DNA from: RXIX01 sp003989075
GTDB taxonomy: Bacteria; Pseudomonadota; Gammaproteobacteria; Competibacterales; Competibacteraceae
Direction: 5' to 3'
Length of the DNA: 64,000 nucleotides
Assembly (NCBI GenBank): GCA_029780415.1
Contig: JAKOYN010000011.1
Span: forward strand, 1 to 64,000
The translations under genes and the position numbers were made by a program. Of this stretch, positions 18,056 through 27,087 are shown piece by piece. The notes below the pieces were generated by a model that was given only the letters and a program-made list of their open reading frames with translations, searched no databases and had not been told where the DNA came from. Within the stretch, counting starts at the first letter, position 1. Each line of letters begins with the position of its first letter.

Positions 18056-18115
18056 GGCGGCGCTCCCCGCTCCCGGCGCGGGAGCGGTACAGAGTGAAAG
18101 AAACCGGACGGACGC

Positions 18116-19579
18116 TCAATCGACCCGGTAATTCGGCGCTTCCTTGGTGATGGTCACATCGTGAACATGGCTTTCGCGCATGCCCGCACTGGTGACGCGA
18201 GTGAAGGCCGGTTTGGTCCGCATCTCGGCAATGTTCTGGCAGCCGACATAGCCCATACTGGAGCGCAGCCCGCCCATCAACTGATTGATGATCGCCAGCA
18301 TGCTGCCCTTGTAGGGTACGCGGCCTTCAATGCCTTCCGGGACCAGCTTTTCCACCGCGCTGCCTTCCTGGAAATAGCGGTCGCTGGAACCGTGCTGCTG
18401 GGTCATGGCGCCGATCGAACCCATGCCACGATAGGATTTATAGGAACGTCCCTGATACAGTTCGACCTCACCCGGCGCTTCCTCGGTGCCCGCAAACAGG
18501 CTGCCGATCATCACCGTGTGCGCACCCGCAGCGATGGCCTTGGCCAGATCGCCGGAATAGCGCACGCCACCATCGGCGATCACCGGTACATCACTGTCGC
18601 GCAGGGCTTCGGCAACATTGGCCACTGCGCTGATTTGCGGCACGCCCACTCCGGCGATGATGCGCGTGGTGCAGATCGACCCAGGACCGATACCGACCTT
18701 GACCGCATCAGCGCCGGCTTCGACCAGATCGCGCGCGGCAGCGGCGGTGGCGATGTTGCCGCCGATCACCTGTACCTGGGGAAAGTTCTCCTTGACCCAG
18801 CGCACCCGGTTGAGCACGTTGCGCGAGTGGCCATGTGCGGTATCGACGACCAGCACATCCACCCCAGCGCCCACCAGTGCCACGACCCGCTCGTCGGTGT
18901 CACCCCCCGTACCGACGGCCGCGCCAACCCGCAGCCGCCCGAACTCGTCCTTGCAGGCGATCGGAAAATCGCTGGATTTCTGGATATCCTTGACCGTGAT
19001 CATGCCGCGCAACTGGAAGGAGTCGTTGACCACCAGCACCTTCTCAATGCGGTGCTTGTGCAGCAGAGCAACGATTTCTTCACGGCTGGCGCCTTCGCGC
19101 ACCGTCACCAGACGCTCCTTGGGCGTCATGATGGCGCTGACCGGGGCATTCATATTGTGCTCGAAACGCAGGTCGCGACTGGTGACGATACCGACCAGAT
19201 TTTCACCATCGACCACCGGCACACCGGAAATGTGGTGGGCACGGGTCAGGGCCAGTACCTCGCGGATGGTGGTAGTTGGCGCGGTGACGATGGGATCATT
19301 GATGACACCGCTTTCATACTTCTTGACGCGCCGCACTTCCTGCGCCTGTTTCTCGACCGGCATGTTCTTATGGATAATGCCGATGCCGCCTTCCTGGGCC
19401 AGGGAAATCGCCAGGCGCGCTTCGGTCACCGTGTCCATGGCAGCCGAAATCAGCGGAATATTCAGGCGAATGGTGCGGGTCAGTTGCGTCGCGAGGCTCA
19501 CGTCCTTGGGCAGCACCGCCGAATAGGCAGGGAGCAGCAAGACATCATCGAAGGTCAGGGCTTCTTGAACGATACGCAT
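18116..19579 (-). CDS. guaB: Inosine-5'-monophosphate dehydrogenase
   Basis: A 487-residue TIM-barrel enzyme oxidising IMP to XMP with NAD, the first committed step to GMP. LTFDDVLLLPAYS opens the catalytic domain, two CBS motifs occupy residues about 95-200 (GIVTSRDLRFE and GMITVKDI), and GPGSICTTR carries the catalytic cysteine near residue 305. GMGSIGAM and the C-terminal flap complete the site. It is the first gene of guaBA. The upstream region carries an exact 37-bp tandem duplication that may affect promoter strength. Confidence 0.98.
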   Translation of the reverse strand: MRIVQEALTFDDVLLLPAYSAVLPKDVSLATQLTRTIRLNIPLISAAMDTVTEARLAISLAQEGGIGIIHKNMPVEKQAQEVRRVKKYESGVINDPIVTAPTTTIREVLALTRAHHISGVPVVDGENLVGIVTSRDLRFEHNMNAPVSAIMTPKERLVTVREGASREEIVALLHKHRIEKVLVVNDSFQLRGMITVKDIQKSSDFPIACKDEFGRLRVGAAVGTGGDTDERVVALVGAGVDVLVVDTAHGHSRNVLNRVRWVKENFPQVQVIGGNIATAAAARDLVEAGADAVKVGIGPGSICTTRIIAGVGVPQISAVANVAEALRDSDVPVIADGGVRYSGDLAKAIAAGAHTVMIGSLFAGTEEAPGEVELYQGRSYKSYRGMGSIGAMTQQHGSSDRYFQEGSAVEKLVPEGIEGRVPYKGSMLAIINQLMGGLRSSMGYVGCQNIAEMRTKPAFTRVTSAGMRESHVHDVTITKEAPNYRVD

Positions 19580-19624
19580 GGCGGGCCTCGGAACTCAGGC
19601 GAAAATTAAACCGGATATTTTCAA

Positions 19625-19704
19625 CGCATGCGCCGTGCCGGTCAAGAGTTCCTGTCTGTAGCGCATGCGCCGTGCCGGTCAAGAGTTCCTGTCTGTAGCG
19701 CATG
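19625..19704. repeat. 37-bp exact tandem duplication upstream of guaB
   Basis: Two identical 37-bp copies (19625-19661 and 19662-19698) begin with CGCATGCGCC and end with CCTGTCTGTAG, and a third copy starts (CGCATG at 19699) before diverging. On the minus strand each copy carries CTCTTGACCGG, containing a -35-like TTGACC. The first copy lies 46 bases upstream of the guaB ATG. There are no spacers, so it is not a CRISPR array. Confidence 0.9.
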
Positions 19705-19781
19705 ACCCGCACGGACAAGCATGATCGCCGACCAGCGGTTATCGTGGCTTATCCTGGCTCATCATTGAAAAGGACGCCGCC

Positions 19782-20594
19782 ATGCAACTGCACCTGATCA
19801 GTCGTTACCCGGAGACCACACCCCGGCCAACACCCCTACTGTTCGTGCACGGTTCGTTTTCCGACGCTCGGGTCTGGGATGTGCATGTCCTGCCCTATTG
19901 CAGCCGGCACGGCTACGAGGCCCATGCCGTCAGCCTGCGCGGCCACGGGCTCAGCGAGGGCCACGCACATTTGCATCGGTGGCGGCTGGCCGATTACGTC
20001 GCTGATCTGGCGCGGGCGGCGCGCATGATGCCCGCGCCGCCGGTGCTGATTGGCCATTCGATGGGCGGGATGGTGATTCAGAAATACCTGGAACAGCAGC
20101 CCCAGGTGGCCGGGGTGGTGCTGATGGCCTCGGTGCCGCCGCAGGGTCTGTGGCCAACCAATCTGCATATGGCGATGCGTCATCCGTTCCTGTTTCAGCA
20201 GATGGTGCTGTTCTCGATGCTCGGGCCGAGCTTCGGCACGCTGGACATGATGCGCCGGCTGCTGTTCTCGGCGGATATGCCGCTGGCTACGCTGCGCGAT
20301 TACTTCGACCTGGTGCAGGCCGAATCGCAGTGGGTGGCAATGGATATGATGGGATTCGATCCACTGCGCCTGCGTCCGGAGCAAATGCGCACGCCGCTGC
20401 TGGTGCTGGGCGCGCAGCAGGATGCCTTCGTGTCGCCGGCGCTGGTCAGGGAGACCGCGCGCTTTTATCGAACCGAAGCGCGCATTTTCCCGAACATGGC
20501 GCATGCCATGATGCTGGAAGCGCGCTGGCAGGAGGTGGCCGACGCTCTGCTGGCGTGGCTGGCGGAACAGCCGCAGCACAGCCGGTCCGCGTAG
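19782..20594 (+). CDS. Alpha/beta hydrolase
   Basis: A 270-residue single-domain hydrolase from ATG 19782 (AAGGA upstream). LLFVHGSFSDARVWD gives the oxyanion-hole HG, GHSMGGMV is the nucleophile elbow with the catalytic Ser near residue 93, LVLGAQQDAFV provides the acid Asp, and MAHAMMLEARWQE the catalytic His. There is no signal peptide, so it is cytoplasmic. The substrate (an ester, thioester or lactone) cannot be specified. It converges on fadD with only 32 bases between the stops. Confidence 0.88.
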   Translation: MQLHLISRYPETTPRPTPLLFVHGSFSDARVWDVHVLPYCSRHGYEAHAVSLRGHGLSEGHAHLHRWRLADYVADLARAARMMPAPPVLIGHSMGGMVIQKYLEQQPQVAGVVLMASVPPQGLWPTNLHMAMRHPFLFQQMVLFSMLGPSFGTLDMMRRLLFSADMPLATLRDYFDLVQAESQWVAMDMMGFDPLRLRPEQMRTPLLVLGAQQDAFVSPALVRETARFYRTEARIFPNMAHAMMLEARWQEVADALLAWLAEQPQHSRSA

Positions 20595-20626
20595 GCCACA
20601 GTAAGCGTATAAGCACACTGCGCCGA

Positions 20627-22288
20627 CTAGGTCTCGCGCAGCAGCCGGCGCAGGATCTTGCCGACGTTGGTCTTGGGCAGTTCGGCGCGGAACTCAATCA
20701 GACGCGGCACCTTATAGCCCGCCAGATGCTGGCGGCAGTGCTCGATCAGCGCCTCGGCGGTCAGGGCCGGATCCTTTTTGACCACCACCAGCTTGACTGC
20801 CTCGCCGGACTTTTCGTCCGGCACACCAATCGCGGCCACTTCCAGCACGCCGGCATGCAGCGCCGCCACATCCTCGACCTCGTTCGGATAGACGTTGAAG
20901 CCCGATACCAGGATCATGTCCTTCTTGCGATCGACAATCCGCACATAGCCGCGCGCGTCGATGTAGCCAATATCGCCGGTGCGCAGATAAGCATCCGCAG
21001 TCATCACCTGGGCCGTTTCCCCAGGCCGGTTCCAGTAGCCGCGCATCACCTGCGGGCCACGCACGCAGATCTCGCCAGCCTCGCCTAGTGCCAGTTCGCG
21101 GCCGTCGTCATCGCGGATCGACAGCTCGGTCGAAGGCATTGGCAGGCCAATGCTGCCGTTGTATTCGCGCAGGGTCAGCGGGTTAAAGGTCACCGCCGGC
21201 GAGGTTTCGGTCAGGCCGTAGCCTTCGATCAGCGGCACGCCGGTCACCTGCTGCCAGCGTTCCGCTACTGCCCGCTGCAGGGCCATGCCGCCGGACAGGC
21301 ACAGCCTGAGCGCGCTGAAGTCCAGTTGCGCGAAACCGGGCGTGTTCAGCAGGCCATTGAACAGAGTGTTGACGCCGGAAATGGCGGTGAAACGCACCCG
21401 GCTCAGCTCCTTGACGAAGCCGGGCATGTCGCGCGGATTGGTGATCAGGATGTTATGGCCGCACACCTTCATGAAGGTCAGGCAGTTGGCGGTCAGGGAA
21501 AAGATGTGGTACAGCGGCAGGGCGGTGATGATGGTTTCCGCGCTCTGGCTGGATACTGTACTGAGCCAGGCCGAAGCCTGCTGCAGATTCGCCACCAGGT
21601 TGCCGTGGGTGAGCATGGCGCCCTTGGAAACGCCGGTTGTGCCACCGGTGTATTGCAGGAAGGCCAGATCATCGTGATCAACCGGCACATCCTGCAGGGT
21701 CCGCCGCGCGCCCTCGTGCAATACCTGGCGCAGCGGCACCGCACCAGGCAGCCGCCAGGCCGGGACCATTTTCCTGACCCGCTTGACCACGAAATTGACC
21801 AGCGGCCGCTTGGGAAACGGGAACAGATCGCCCAATTGCGTGGTGATCACGGTGCGCAGTGGTGTCCGTTCCAACACCTCCTGCAGGGTGTGGGCAAAGT
21901 TTTCCAGGATCAGAATGGCGCTCGCCCCGGAATCCTTGAGCTGGTGTTCGAGTTCGCGCGGCGTGTACAGGGGATTGACGTTTACCACAACCAGGCCGGC
22001 GCGCAGGACGCCAAACAGGGCCACCGGATATTGCAGGACATTGGGCAGCATGATGGCGACCCGATCGCCCCGGTCCAGACCCAGCACCTGCTGCAGATAG
22101 GCAGCGAAGGCGCTGCTGAGCCGGTCGATATCGCGATAGCTCAGGGTCACACCCATATTGGAATAGGCGGGCAGATCGGCAAAACGGGCGCAGCTTTTCT
22201 CCAGGATATCCTTGAGCGAGCCAAATTCGTTCAGATCGATCTCCGCCGGCACGCCGGGCGGGTATTCACGCAGCCAGATTTTTTCCAC
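20627..22288 (-). CDS. fadD: Long-chain fatty acid-CoA ligase
   Basis: A 553-residue adenylate-forming enzyme. It starts at GTG 22286-22288 (MEKIWLREYPPG) with AGGAG six bases upstream. The AMP-binding P-loop YTGGTTGVSKGAM, EGYGLTETSP, the hinge segment DRKKDMILVSGFNVYP and the C-terminal catalytic lysine in KTNVGKILRRLLRE match FadD. It activates free fatty acids to acyl-CoA at the inner membrane, feeding beta-oxidation or the wax-ester genes downstream. A TetR-family regulator is transcribed divergently from a 185-base spacer and is the obvious candidate for its control. Confidence 0.94.
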   Translation of the reverse strand: MEKIWLREYPPGVPAEIDLNEFGSLKDILEKSCARFADLPAYSNMGVTLSYRDIDRLSSAFAAYLQQVLGLDRGDRVAIMLPNVLQYPVALFGVLRAGLVVVNVNPLYTPRELEHQLKDSGASAILILENFAHTLQEVLERTPLRTVITTQLGDLFPFPKRPLVNFVVKRVRKMVPAWRLPGAVPLRQVLHEGARRTLQDVPVDHDDLAFLQYTGGTTGVSKGAMLTHGNLVANLQQASAWLSTVSSQSAETIITALPLYHIFSLTANCLTFMKVCGHNILITNPRDMPGFVKELSRVRFTAISGVNTLFNGLLNTPGFAQLDFSALRLCLSGGMALQRAVAERWQQVTGVPLIEGYGLTETSPAVTFNPLTLREYNGSIGLPMPSTELSIRDDDGRELALGEAGEICVRGPQVMRGYWNRPGETAQVMTADAYLRTGDIGYIDARGYVRIVDRKKDMILVSGFNVYPNEVEDVAALHAGVLEVAAIGVPDEKSGEAVKLVVVKKDPALTAEALIEHCRQHLAGYKVPRLIEFRAELPKTNVGKILRRLLRET

Positions 22289-22344
22289 ACTATTCTCCTG
22301 CTGTACTTGTTGTTGTGCTTACTGGGGTTCCGGTGCGGTTCGCG

Positions 22345-22368
22345 CATGCATTGACACCAGGATGCATG
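22345..22368. promoter_or_regulatory. Candidate TetR operator with embedded -35 TTGACA
   Basis: CATGCAT at 22345-22351 and ATGCATG at 22362-22368 form a perfect 7-bp inverted repeat with a 10-base centre. A consensus TTGACA (22351-22356) overlaps the first arm. It lies between fadD and the divergent TetR gene, where an autoregulatory operator is expected. Confidence 0.4.
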
Positions 22369-22473
22369 GACCACTGGAAAAGCACCCGACCCTCATCAAC
22401 AATTAGCAAAACGCGCGGCGCCCCGCAGCCGCTGCGGCCTGATCCGCTACCCGACCAAGGCGCGCCTGGCCCG

Positions 22474-23106
22474 ATGAAAACCCGCGACCGTATCCTGCAA
22501 ACCAGCCTGCGCCTGTTCAACGACAACGGTGAACCGCGCATTACCACCAATCATATCGCCGACGAACTCGATATCAGTCCTGGCAACCTCTACTACCACT
22601 TCCGCAACAAGGACGACATCATCAATCTGCTGTTTCAGCAGTTCGAGCGGCAGATGGAAGCCGCCCTGCAGGTGCCCGAGCGCCGGGTGCCGAACATGGA
22701 GGATATGTGGCTGTATCTGCATCTGGTGTTTGAAACCATCTGGGAATACCGCTTTCTCTATCGCGATCTAGACAATATCCTCAGCCGCAATAAGAAGCTG
22801 CGTACCCATTTCCGCCGCATCCTGGAACGCAAGATCCACACGGCCGAGATCATTCTGCGCGGACTGGTCGAGGTCGGGGTCATGAGTGCGACGGCTGCGG
22901 ATATCGCTGCCCTGGCACGCAACATTGCAGTGGTGGCTACGTACTGGCTCAATTTTCAGCGGATCCGCACCACGCCCGCAGCGGATGGCGCAGACAGCGA
23001 CCATCTCGCTTTAGGTGTCTATCAGGTGCTGGCGCTGGTCGCGCCGTTCCTCAATGGTGACGCCCAACGCCTGTTGCGCCAGCTCAGCCTGGAATATCTG
23101 AGCTGA
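22474..23106 (+). CDS. TetR-family transcriptional regulator
   Basis: A 210-residue protein starting at ATG 22474 (MKTRDRIL); the open frame extends further upstream through the spacer but only this start places the HTH domain normally. The N-terminal helix-turn-helix runs TRDRILQTSLRLFND ... ISPGNLYYHFRNKDDI. The C-terminal ligand domain is typical of the family and includes WLYLHLVFETIWEYRFLYRDLD, a pattern seen in TetR proteins next to lipid genes. Its divergent position relative to fadD suggests it senses an acyl-CoA or fatty acid (inference). It converges on the patatin gene with a 10-base gap. Confidence 0.9.
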   Translation: MKTRDRILQTSLRLFNDNGEPRITTNHIADELDISPGNLYYHFRNKDDIINLLFQQFERQMEAALQVPERRVPNMEDMWLYLHLVFETIWEYRFLYRDLDNILSRNKKLRTHFRRILERKIHTAEIILRGLVEVGVMSATAADIAALARNIAVVATYWLNFQRIRTTPAADGADSDHLALGVYQVLALVAPFLNGDAQRLLRQLSLEYLS

Positions 23107-23116
23107 ACAGCGCCGC

Positions 23117-24385
23117 CTAGCGACTGGCCGTGGCCGGCAGAATCTCCTGCAGACGGTCGAGCGCCGCGTGCAGCTCGCGCACCGGGCGGCTGTCGCTGGC
23201 GCGCCGGGCGATCAGCGCCCGCGGCTGCGGATCGCGCAGGCCGGTGTAATAGCGCCGGCTGCGATCCTGCAGCAGGTCGAGGCGCATGCGGATGCCATGG
23301 CGGGCCAGAACAGGTTCCAGTTCCTCGCGCCGCGCCAACAGGTCCTGGCGGGTGGTCTGATAGGCGTGCTCACAGACCCAGTGCCGCCCGGAGAAGCTGA
23401 AGACATTGGTGAAGAACATCTTGGCGTCGTCGCTGTTCGGCTCGAACATGATGACGTCCGAATTCGGGTACTCGCTGTCATACTTCTGCATGCCCACCTG
23501 CAGGCGCGAATGAATCAGCGCGCGGAAGGTCTGCGACAGCACCACCGGCAGACCGCCCTCGACCAGTCGCCCGACTTGCTGGGGCGCGCCCACTGCCTTC
23601 TTGCTCAGGCGAGCGTCGAAAGGCACCAGCGGGTTCAGGCACAGCAGCAGATCCAGCCCCTCCTGCAGCGCAACCGAGGCATGCATGGTCTTGCGCAGCG
23701 CGCCATCGACGAAGAAGCGGCCATCAATCTCCACCGGCGGATACAGGCCCGGCAGCGCGGCACTCGCCTGCACCGCGCGCGAAATCGGCACATGATCGTA
23801 ACCGGGCGCGCCGAACTTGATCGACTCACCGGTATCGAGATCCACCGCCACCACGAACAGGCGCTTGGCCAACTGGCGGAAATCATCGGTGCGCCCCGGC
23901 GCGTTCCACATCCGCTGCAGATAATCGTGGATCGGCTCGTTGTCGAAAAACCCAGCCGGCAGCGCACGCCCGAGCAGGGTCAGCGACTGCAACAGGCTCA
24001 GATCCAGCGGATTGCGCAGATAGCGCCAGAACGACTGCCAAAGCAGCCCCGGCACCGCAGACAGCCGCCGGGCATATTCGCCCAGTGCCGGCACCAGGAA
24101 AATTTGCGGATCGAGCGGATGTTCCTCGGACTCGTTGTTGATGAAGATATGGCAGATCTGGCTGGGCTTGAACTGATTGGCCAGCAGGGCCGCCATCACT
24201 GCCCCCGCGCTGACGCCAATATAAACGTCGAGCCGGTTCAGATCGACGCCCTCCAGGGCTTCATCCAGGGCGCGCAGGGCACCGATCTCATAAATCAACC
24301 CAACCGGGCCACCGCCGGCGACCGCAAGACCGATACGAGGACCGCTGGCCTGGCGCTGAATGCTCTCGGGCTGCGTGACGAGCAT
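23117..24385 (-). CDS. Patatin-like phospholipase/lipid acyl hydrolase
   Basis: A 422-residue protein. AVAGGGPVGLIYEIGAL is the glycine-rich oxyanion loop, IGVSAGAVMA (GxSxG) holds the nucleophilic Ser near residue 60, and FFVDGALRKT carries the Asp of the Ser-Asp dyad (DG[A/G]). There is no signal peptide, so it is likely cytoplasmic or peripheral to membranes or lipid bodies. Patatin-like enzymes release fatty acids from phospholipids or neutral lipids. Beside fadD, a phasin and a wax ester synthase it may mobilise stored or membrane lipid (inference). The phasin gene lies 106 bases upstream on the same strand. Confidence 0.9.
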   Translation of the reverse strand: MLVTQPESIQRQASGPRIGLAVAGGGPVGLIYEIGALRALDEALEGVDLNRLDVYIGVSAGAVMAALLANQFKPSQICHIFINNESEEHPLDPQIFLVPALGEYARRLSAVPGLLWQSFWRYLRNPLDLSLLQSLTLLGRALPAGFFDNEPIHDYLQRMWNAPGRTDDFRQLAKRLFVVAVDLDTGESIKFGAPGYDHVPISRAVQASAALPGLYPPVEIDGRFFVDGALRKTMHASVALQEGLDLLLCLNPLVPFDARLSKKAVGAPQQVGRLVEGGLPVVLSQTFRALIHSRLQVGMQKYDSEYPNSDVIMFEPNSDDAKMFFTNVFSFSGRHWVCEHAYQTTRQDLLARREELEPVLARHGIRMRLDLLQDRSRRYYTGLRDPQPRALIARRASDSRPVRELHAALDRLQEILPATASR

Positions 24386-24491
24386 GAGGGCTGCTCCTGG
24401 TTAAGGTGGAGAGAAGGATGGCAATCCGAAAACCGGGATCCGGCGCTGGCGTCGGTTGGCCCAACCTGCGGTGGATGACGGACAACCCGGA

Positions 24492-24896
24492 TCAGCGCTT
24501 GGCATCGCGCGCCTGGCGCAGCTCTTCGATGTGTACCTGCAAGGCATCGATCCGGCGCACCAACTCCTGCACATCGTCACGGCCGGGCACGCCCAAGCGC
24601 CCGAGCACCCGGGCCAGCCGCTCCTCAAACACCTGCTCAACCTTGTCCCAGGCATCGGCAACCGCGCCACGGGTTTCACCGGCCGATTCACGCACTTCTT
24701 CAAGCGCGGTACTGGCGCTCTGACGGGTGCGCTCCTCGATCTTTTCGCCTTCCTTGACCAGCGTATCGAACAGCCTGGCACCTTCGTCGCTGACCTTGGC
24801 GAATGCACCCAGCCCGGCCAGCCAGATCAGATGGGCGGATTCCTGAACCGATTGCGATAACTGGCTGTCGACGTTGCCTTTCACTTTCTTGACCAT
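24492..24896 (-). CDS. Phasin-family granule-associated protein
   Basis: Start ATG 24894-24896 (MVKKVKGN) with GGGGAG nine bases upstream; 134 residues. SAHLIWLAGLGAFAKVSDEGARLF is the amphipathic phasin-type helix, and the following acidic, Ala/Glu-rich stretch and LGRLGVPGRDDVQELVRRIDAL coil are typical of PhaF/PhaI-related phasins. Phasins coat PHA granules, and some coat other neutral-lipid inclusions. Its placement between a patatin lipase and a wax ester synthase fits a coat for storage inclusions. The kind of inclusion cannot be decided; no PHA synthase is in the window. Confidence 0.85.
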   Translation of the reverse strand: MVKKVKGNVDSQLSQSVQESAHLIWLAGLGAFAKVSDEGARLFDTLVKEGEKIEERTRQSASTALEEVRESAGETRGAVADAWDKVEQVFEERLARVLGRLGVPGRDDVQELVRRIDALQVHIEELRQARDAKR

Positions 24897-25005
24897 CTGC
24901 ATCACTCCCCTGGAGATTCTGGACCGGTCCCGCGCAGGCACCGGTTTCACGATGTGAACAGCCTATGCGTAATTCCTAGAATAAACATCCTAAACCGCCA
25001 GCCGC

Positions 25006-26493
25006 TCAGGCTGCGGGACCGGCCAAGGCCTGCAGGGCGCGCTCGGCCTGTGCCGCATCGACCGCCTCGCCCCAGGGACTCATCAGCGTGATGAACAGCA
25101 GCTTCTCGAACTCGCCGGCAAAGCGCTTGATGACTTCCTCCGGGTCGGCCACCAGTTTGGAATCGGCCACCAGACCAAAATGCACCCGGTCGTGATAGCT
25201 GAGAATGCTCACGCCCATGCCAATCGAACCGGACTGCGGCACCCAGAACATCATCTCGGACAAGGGCGCGCCACCCAGGTAAAGCGGCTCGCGCGGCCCC
25301 GGTACATTGGTCATCACCGCCGAAGCCTTCCTGCTCAGCATCTCCAGCAGCACCTGCTGCAGGCGACTGGGGCCCATGCCCACCGTGCCCAGCAGCCCCA
25401 GCGCCAGCAACGGCTGGAACGATTCCTTCAGCTCGTTCATGCGCCGGCGCAGCTCGTACAGGCGTGCCACCGGGTTGGCAATGCCCACCGGCAGGGCCAG
25501 GAACACCAGCCCAAAGAAATTGCCCAGCCGTGCCGCCTTTTCCTTCGAGCGCAGGTTGACCGGGATCACGGCGCGAATCTGCAGATCGTCCGGCACCGGA
25601 TCACCCTTTTCGATCAGATAGGCACGCAGCGCGCCGGCCACTGCAGTCAGCAGCACATCATTGACCGATCCCCCCAGAGCCTTGCCAACCGCCTTGACTT
25701 CAGCCAGCGACAGCGGCTCAGCCCAGGCGACACGCTTGGACACGCCCAGTTCACCCTTGTAGCAGGTGCGCGAATCGTCGCTCATCAGCGCCAGACGGCC
25801 GATTTCCGCTGCCAGGCGGGCGCCGTTGCGGGCGTAATTGAGCGCGTGCGAGGGATGCAGCACCATATCGGCACCCTCCTCGACCAGATCGCGGCCCAGC
25901 TTGAGGGTGGTGTGCACCATCTTGTCTACCGGCTCGAAGAAGCGCTGGAACAGGCCGGCATCGGCGGCATGCTCAGCTTTTTCCGCCGGCGAGGGCGGCA
26001 GGGCGTCGGCGGCCGGATCGGTCAGCGACAGCAGCACATGAATCAGAGCGATGCCATCGGCGTAGCAGTGATGGATGCGCAGGATCAGGGCGCTGCCACC
26101 CTGATAATCCTCGATCAGGTGGAATTGCCACATCGGCTTGGAGAAATCCAGCGGCGTGCTCATCAGGTCGCTGGCCAGATGCTGCAACTCAACCTTATCG
26201 GCGCGGCCGGGCAGTGCGGTACGCAGCACATGCCGGCCGATGTCGAAATGCGGATCGTTCTCCCAGAACGCACCCGTGGCCTTTTGCACTGCCCGCTGGG
26301 TAAAGCGCCGATATTTGAGAAATCGGCTCTCGACGACCTCCTTGAGGCGTGCATAGGCCAGCGGCTGATCGAAGATCATGACACCGGTGATCATCATCAG
26401 GTTGGTCGGGCGCTCCATGCGCAACCAGGCGGTATCGATACCGGAAATGCGCTCGCTGTCTTTTTTGCTGGGCATGAGAAAATCCAGGATCAT
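25006..26493 (-). CDS. Wax ester synthase/diacylglycerol acyltransferase (WS/DGAT)
   Basis: A 495-residue bifunctional acyltransferase. The catalytic HHxxxDG motif is HHCYADG at residues 141-147, and the C-terminal NVPGPREPLYLGG and the GMGVSILSYHDRVHFGL segment are hallmarks of the family. It esterifies acyl-CoA to fatty alcohols (wax esters) or diacylglycerol (triacylglycerol) at the inner membrane. The first ATG (26491-26493) gives 495 residues; ATG 26473-26475 (MPSKKDSE) is also possible and neither has a strong ribosome-binding site. An acyl-CoA-binding protein and a fatty acyl-CoA reductase, which would supply the alcohol, are encoded immediately beyond on the other strand. Confidence 0.95.
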   Translation of the reverse strand: MILDFLMPSKKDSERISGIDTAWLRMERPTNLMMITGVMIFDQPLAYARLKEVVESRFLKYRRFTQRAVQKATGAFWENDPHFDIGRHVLRTALPGRADKVELQHLASDLMSTPLDFSKPMWQFHLIEDYQGGSALILRIHHCYADGIALIHVLLSLTDPAADALPPSPAEKAEHAADAGLFQRFFEPVDKMVHTTLKLGRDLVEEGADMVLHPSHALNYARNGARLAAEIGRLALMSDDSRTCYKGELGVSKRVAWAEPLSLAEVKAVGKALGGSVNDVLLTAVAGALRAYLIEKGDPVPDDLQIRAVIPVNLRSKEKAARLGNFFGLVFLALPVGIANPVARLYELRRRMNELKESFQPLLALGLLGTVGMGPSRLQQVLLEMLSRKASAVMTNVPGPREPLYLGGAPLSEMMFWVPQSGSIGMGVSILSYHDRVHFGLVADSKLVADPEEVIKRFAGEFEKLLFITLMSPWGEAVDAAQAERALQALAGPAA

Positions 26494-26826
26494 GGCGAAG
26501 AAACACCGGCGGTCAGGGCGCGATCCGGGTCACGACGCTCGGTGCAACACCGGGCCGCAGCGGCGGACAGGGACAGGATAAGTGCTGGCAACAGCTTTAT
26601 TTTTATCGCAACCCGCATGATCGCGCATTCTAGGGAGGCAGGCGGGCATGGGCTTTGACGAATTGGCCGATGGCCGTAACGCATCGCGCGGATGCACCCC
26701 GGACGGCGGTCATAGCCACTACATGCAATCACGCCCACGCTGGTTTTGACTAAGCTTGTTAAACTCATTTATCCGCGCGGCCACCTGCTTTCCGGTCGCG
26801 CTCCATACCACCCGAGAGTATCCGCC
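26494..26826. other. Divergent intergenic region between WS/DGAT and ACBP genes
   Basis: This 333-base region separates the wax ester synthase gene (minus) from the acyl-CoA-binding protein gene (plus). For the latter, TTGACT at 26746-26751 and TTTATC at 26768-26773 with a 16-base spacer are a plausible promoter. No gene is evident; the 92-codon minus-strand frame here has no start signal or recognisable content. Confidence 0.4.
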
Positions 26827-27087
26827 ATGTCCGATCTAGCGACCCGTTTCCAGGCTGCCCAGGACGACAGCAAGAAGCTCAGCAAGCGGCCCGATAACGA
26901 CACCCTGCTCAGTCTGTACGCGCACTTCAAACAGGGCTCGGCGGGCGATGTCGAAGGCAAGCGCCCCGGCTTTACTGATCTGGTCGGCCGCGCCAAGTAT
27001 GACGCCTGGGCCAAGCTCAAGGGCATGCCTCAGGAAACCGCCATGCAGGCCTACATCGACCTGGTCGAGTCACTCAAGGGCGCCTGA
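26827..27087 (+). CDS. Acyl-CoA-binding protein
   Basis: An 86-residue protein, exactly the size of a classical ACBP. ATG 26827 (MSDLATRF). The four-helix pattern is clear: LATRFQAAQDDSKKL, then LLSLYAHFKQGSAGDVEGKRPGF, then GRAKYDAWAKLKGM, then AMQAYIDLVESL. YAHFKQG, KY and the AW motif bind the CoA and acyl chain. ACBP buffers long-chain acyl-CoA in the cytosol; bacterial copies are patchily distributed. Between a WS/DGAT and a fatty acyl-CoA reductase it probably delivers acyl-CoA to wax synthesis. Its 3' end overlaps the convergent gene by 14 bases. Confidence 0.95.
   Translation: MSDLATRFQAAQDDSKKLSKRPDNDTLLSLYAHFKQGSAGDVEGKRPGFTDLVGRAKYDAWAKLKGMPQETAMQAYIDLVESLKGA

Noticed and set aside
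18161..19609. 482-codon plus-strand ORF opposite guaB
   Set aside because: Fully antisense to a certain gene; it is low in recognisable motifs and arises from GC-rich third-position bias.
19625..19704. CRISPR-like repeats
   Set aside because: Units are directly adjacent with no spacers, only two complete copies, and no cas genes nearby.
25180..26658. 492-codon plus-strand ORF opposite the WS/DGAT gene
   Set aside because: Antisense to a gene with an intact catalytic motif; His/Gln/Arg-rich composition typical of shadows.
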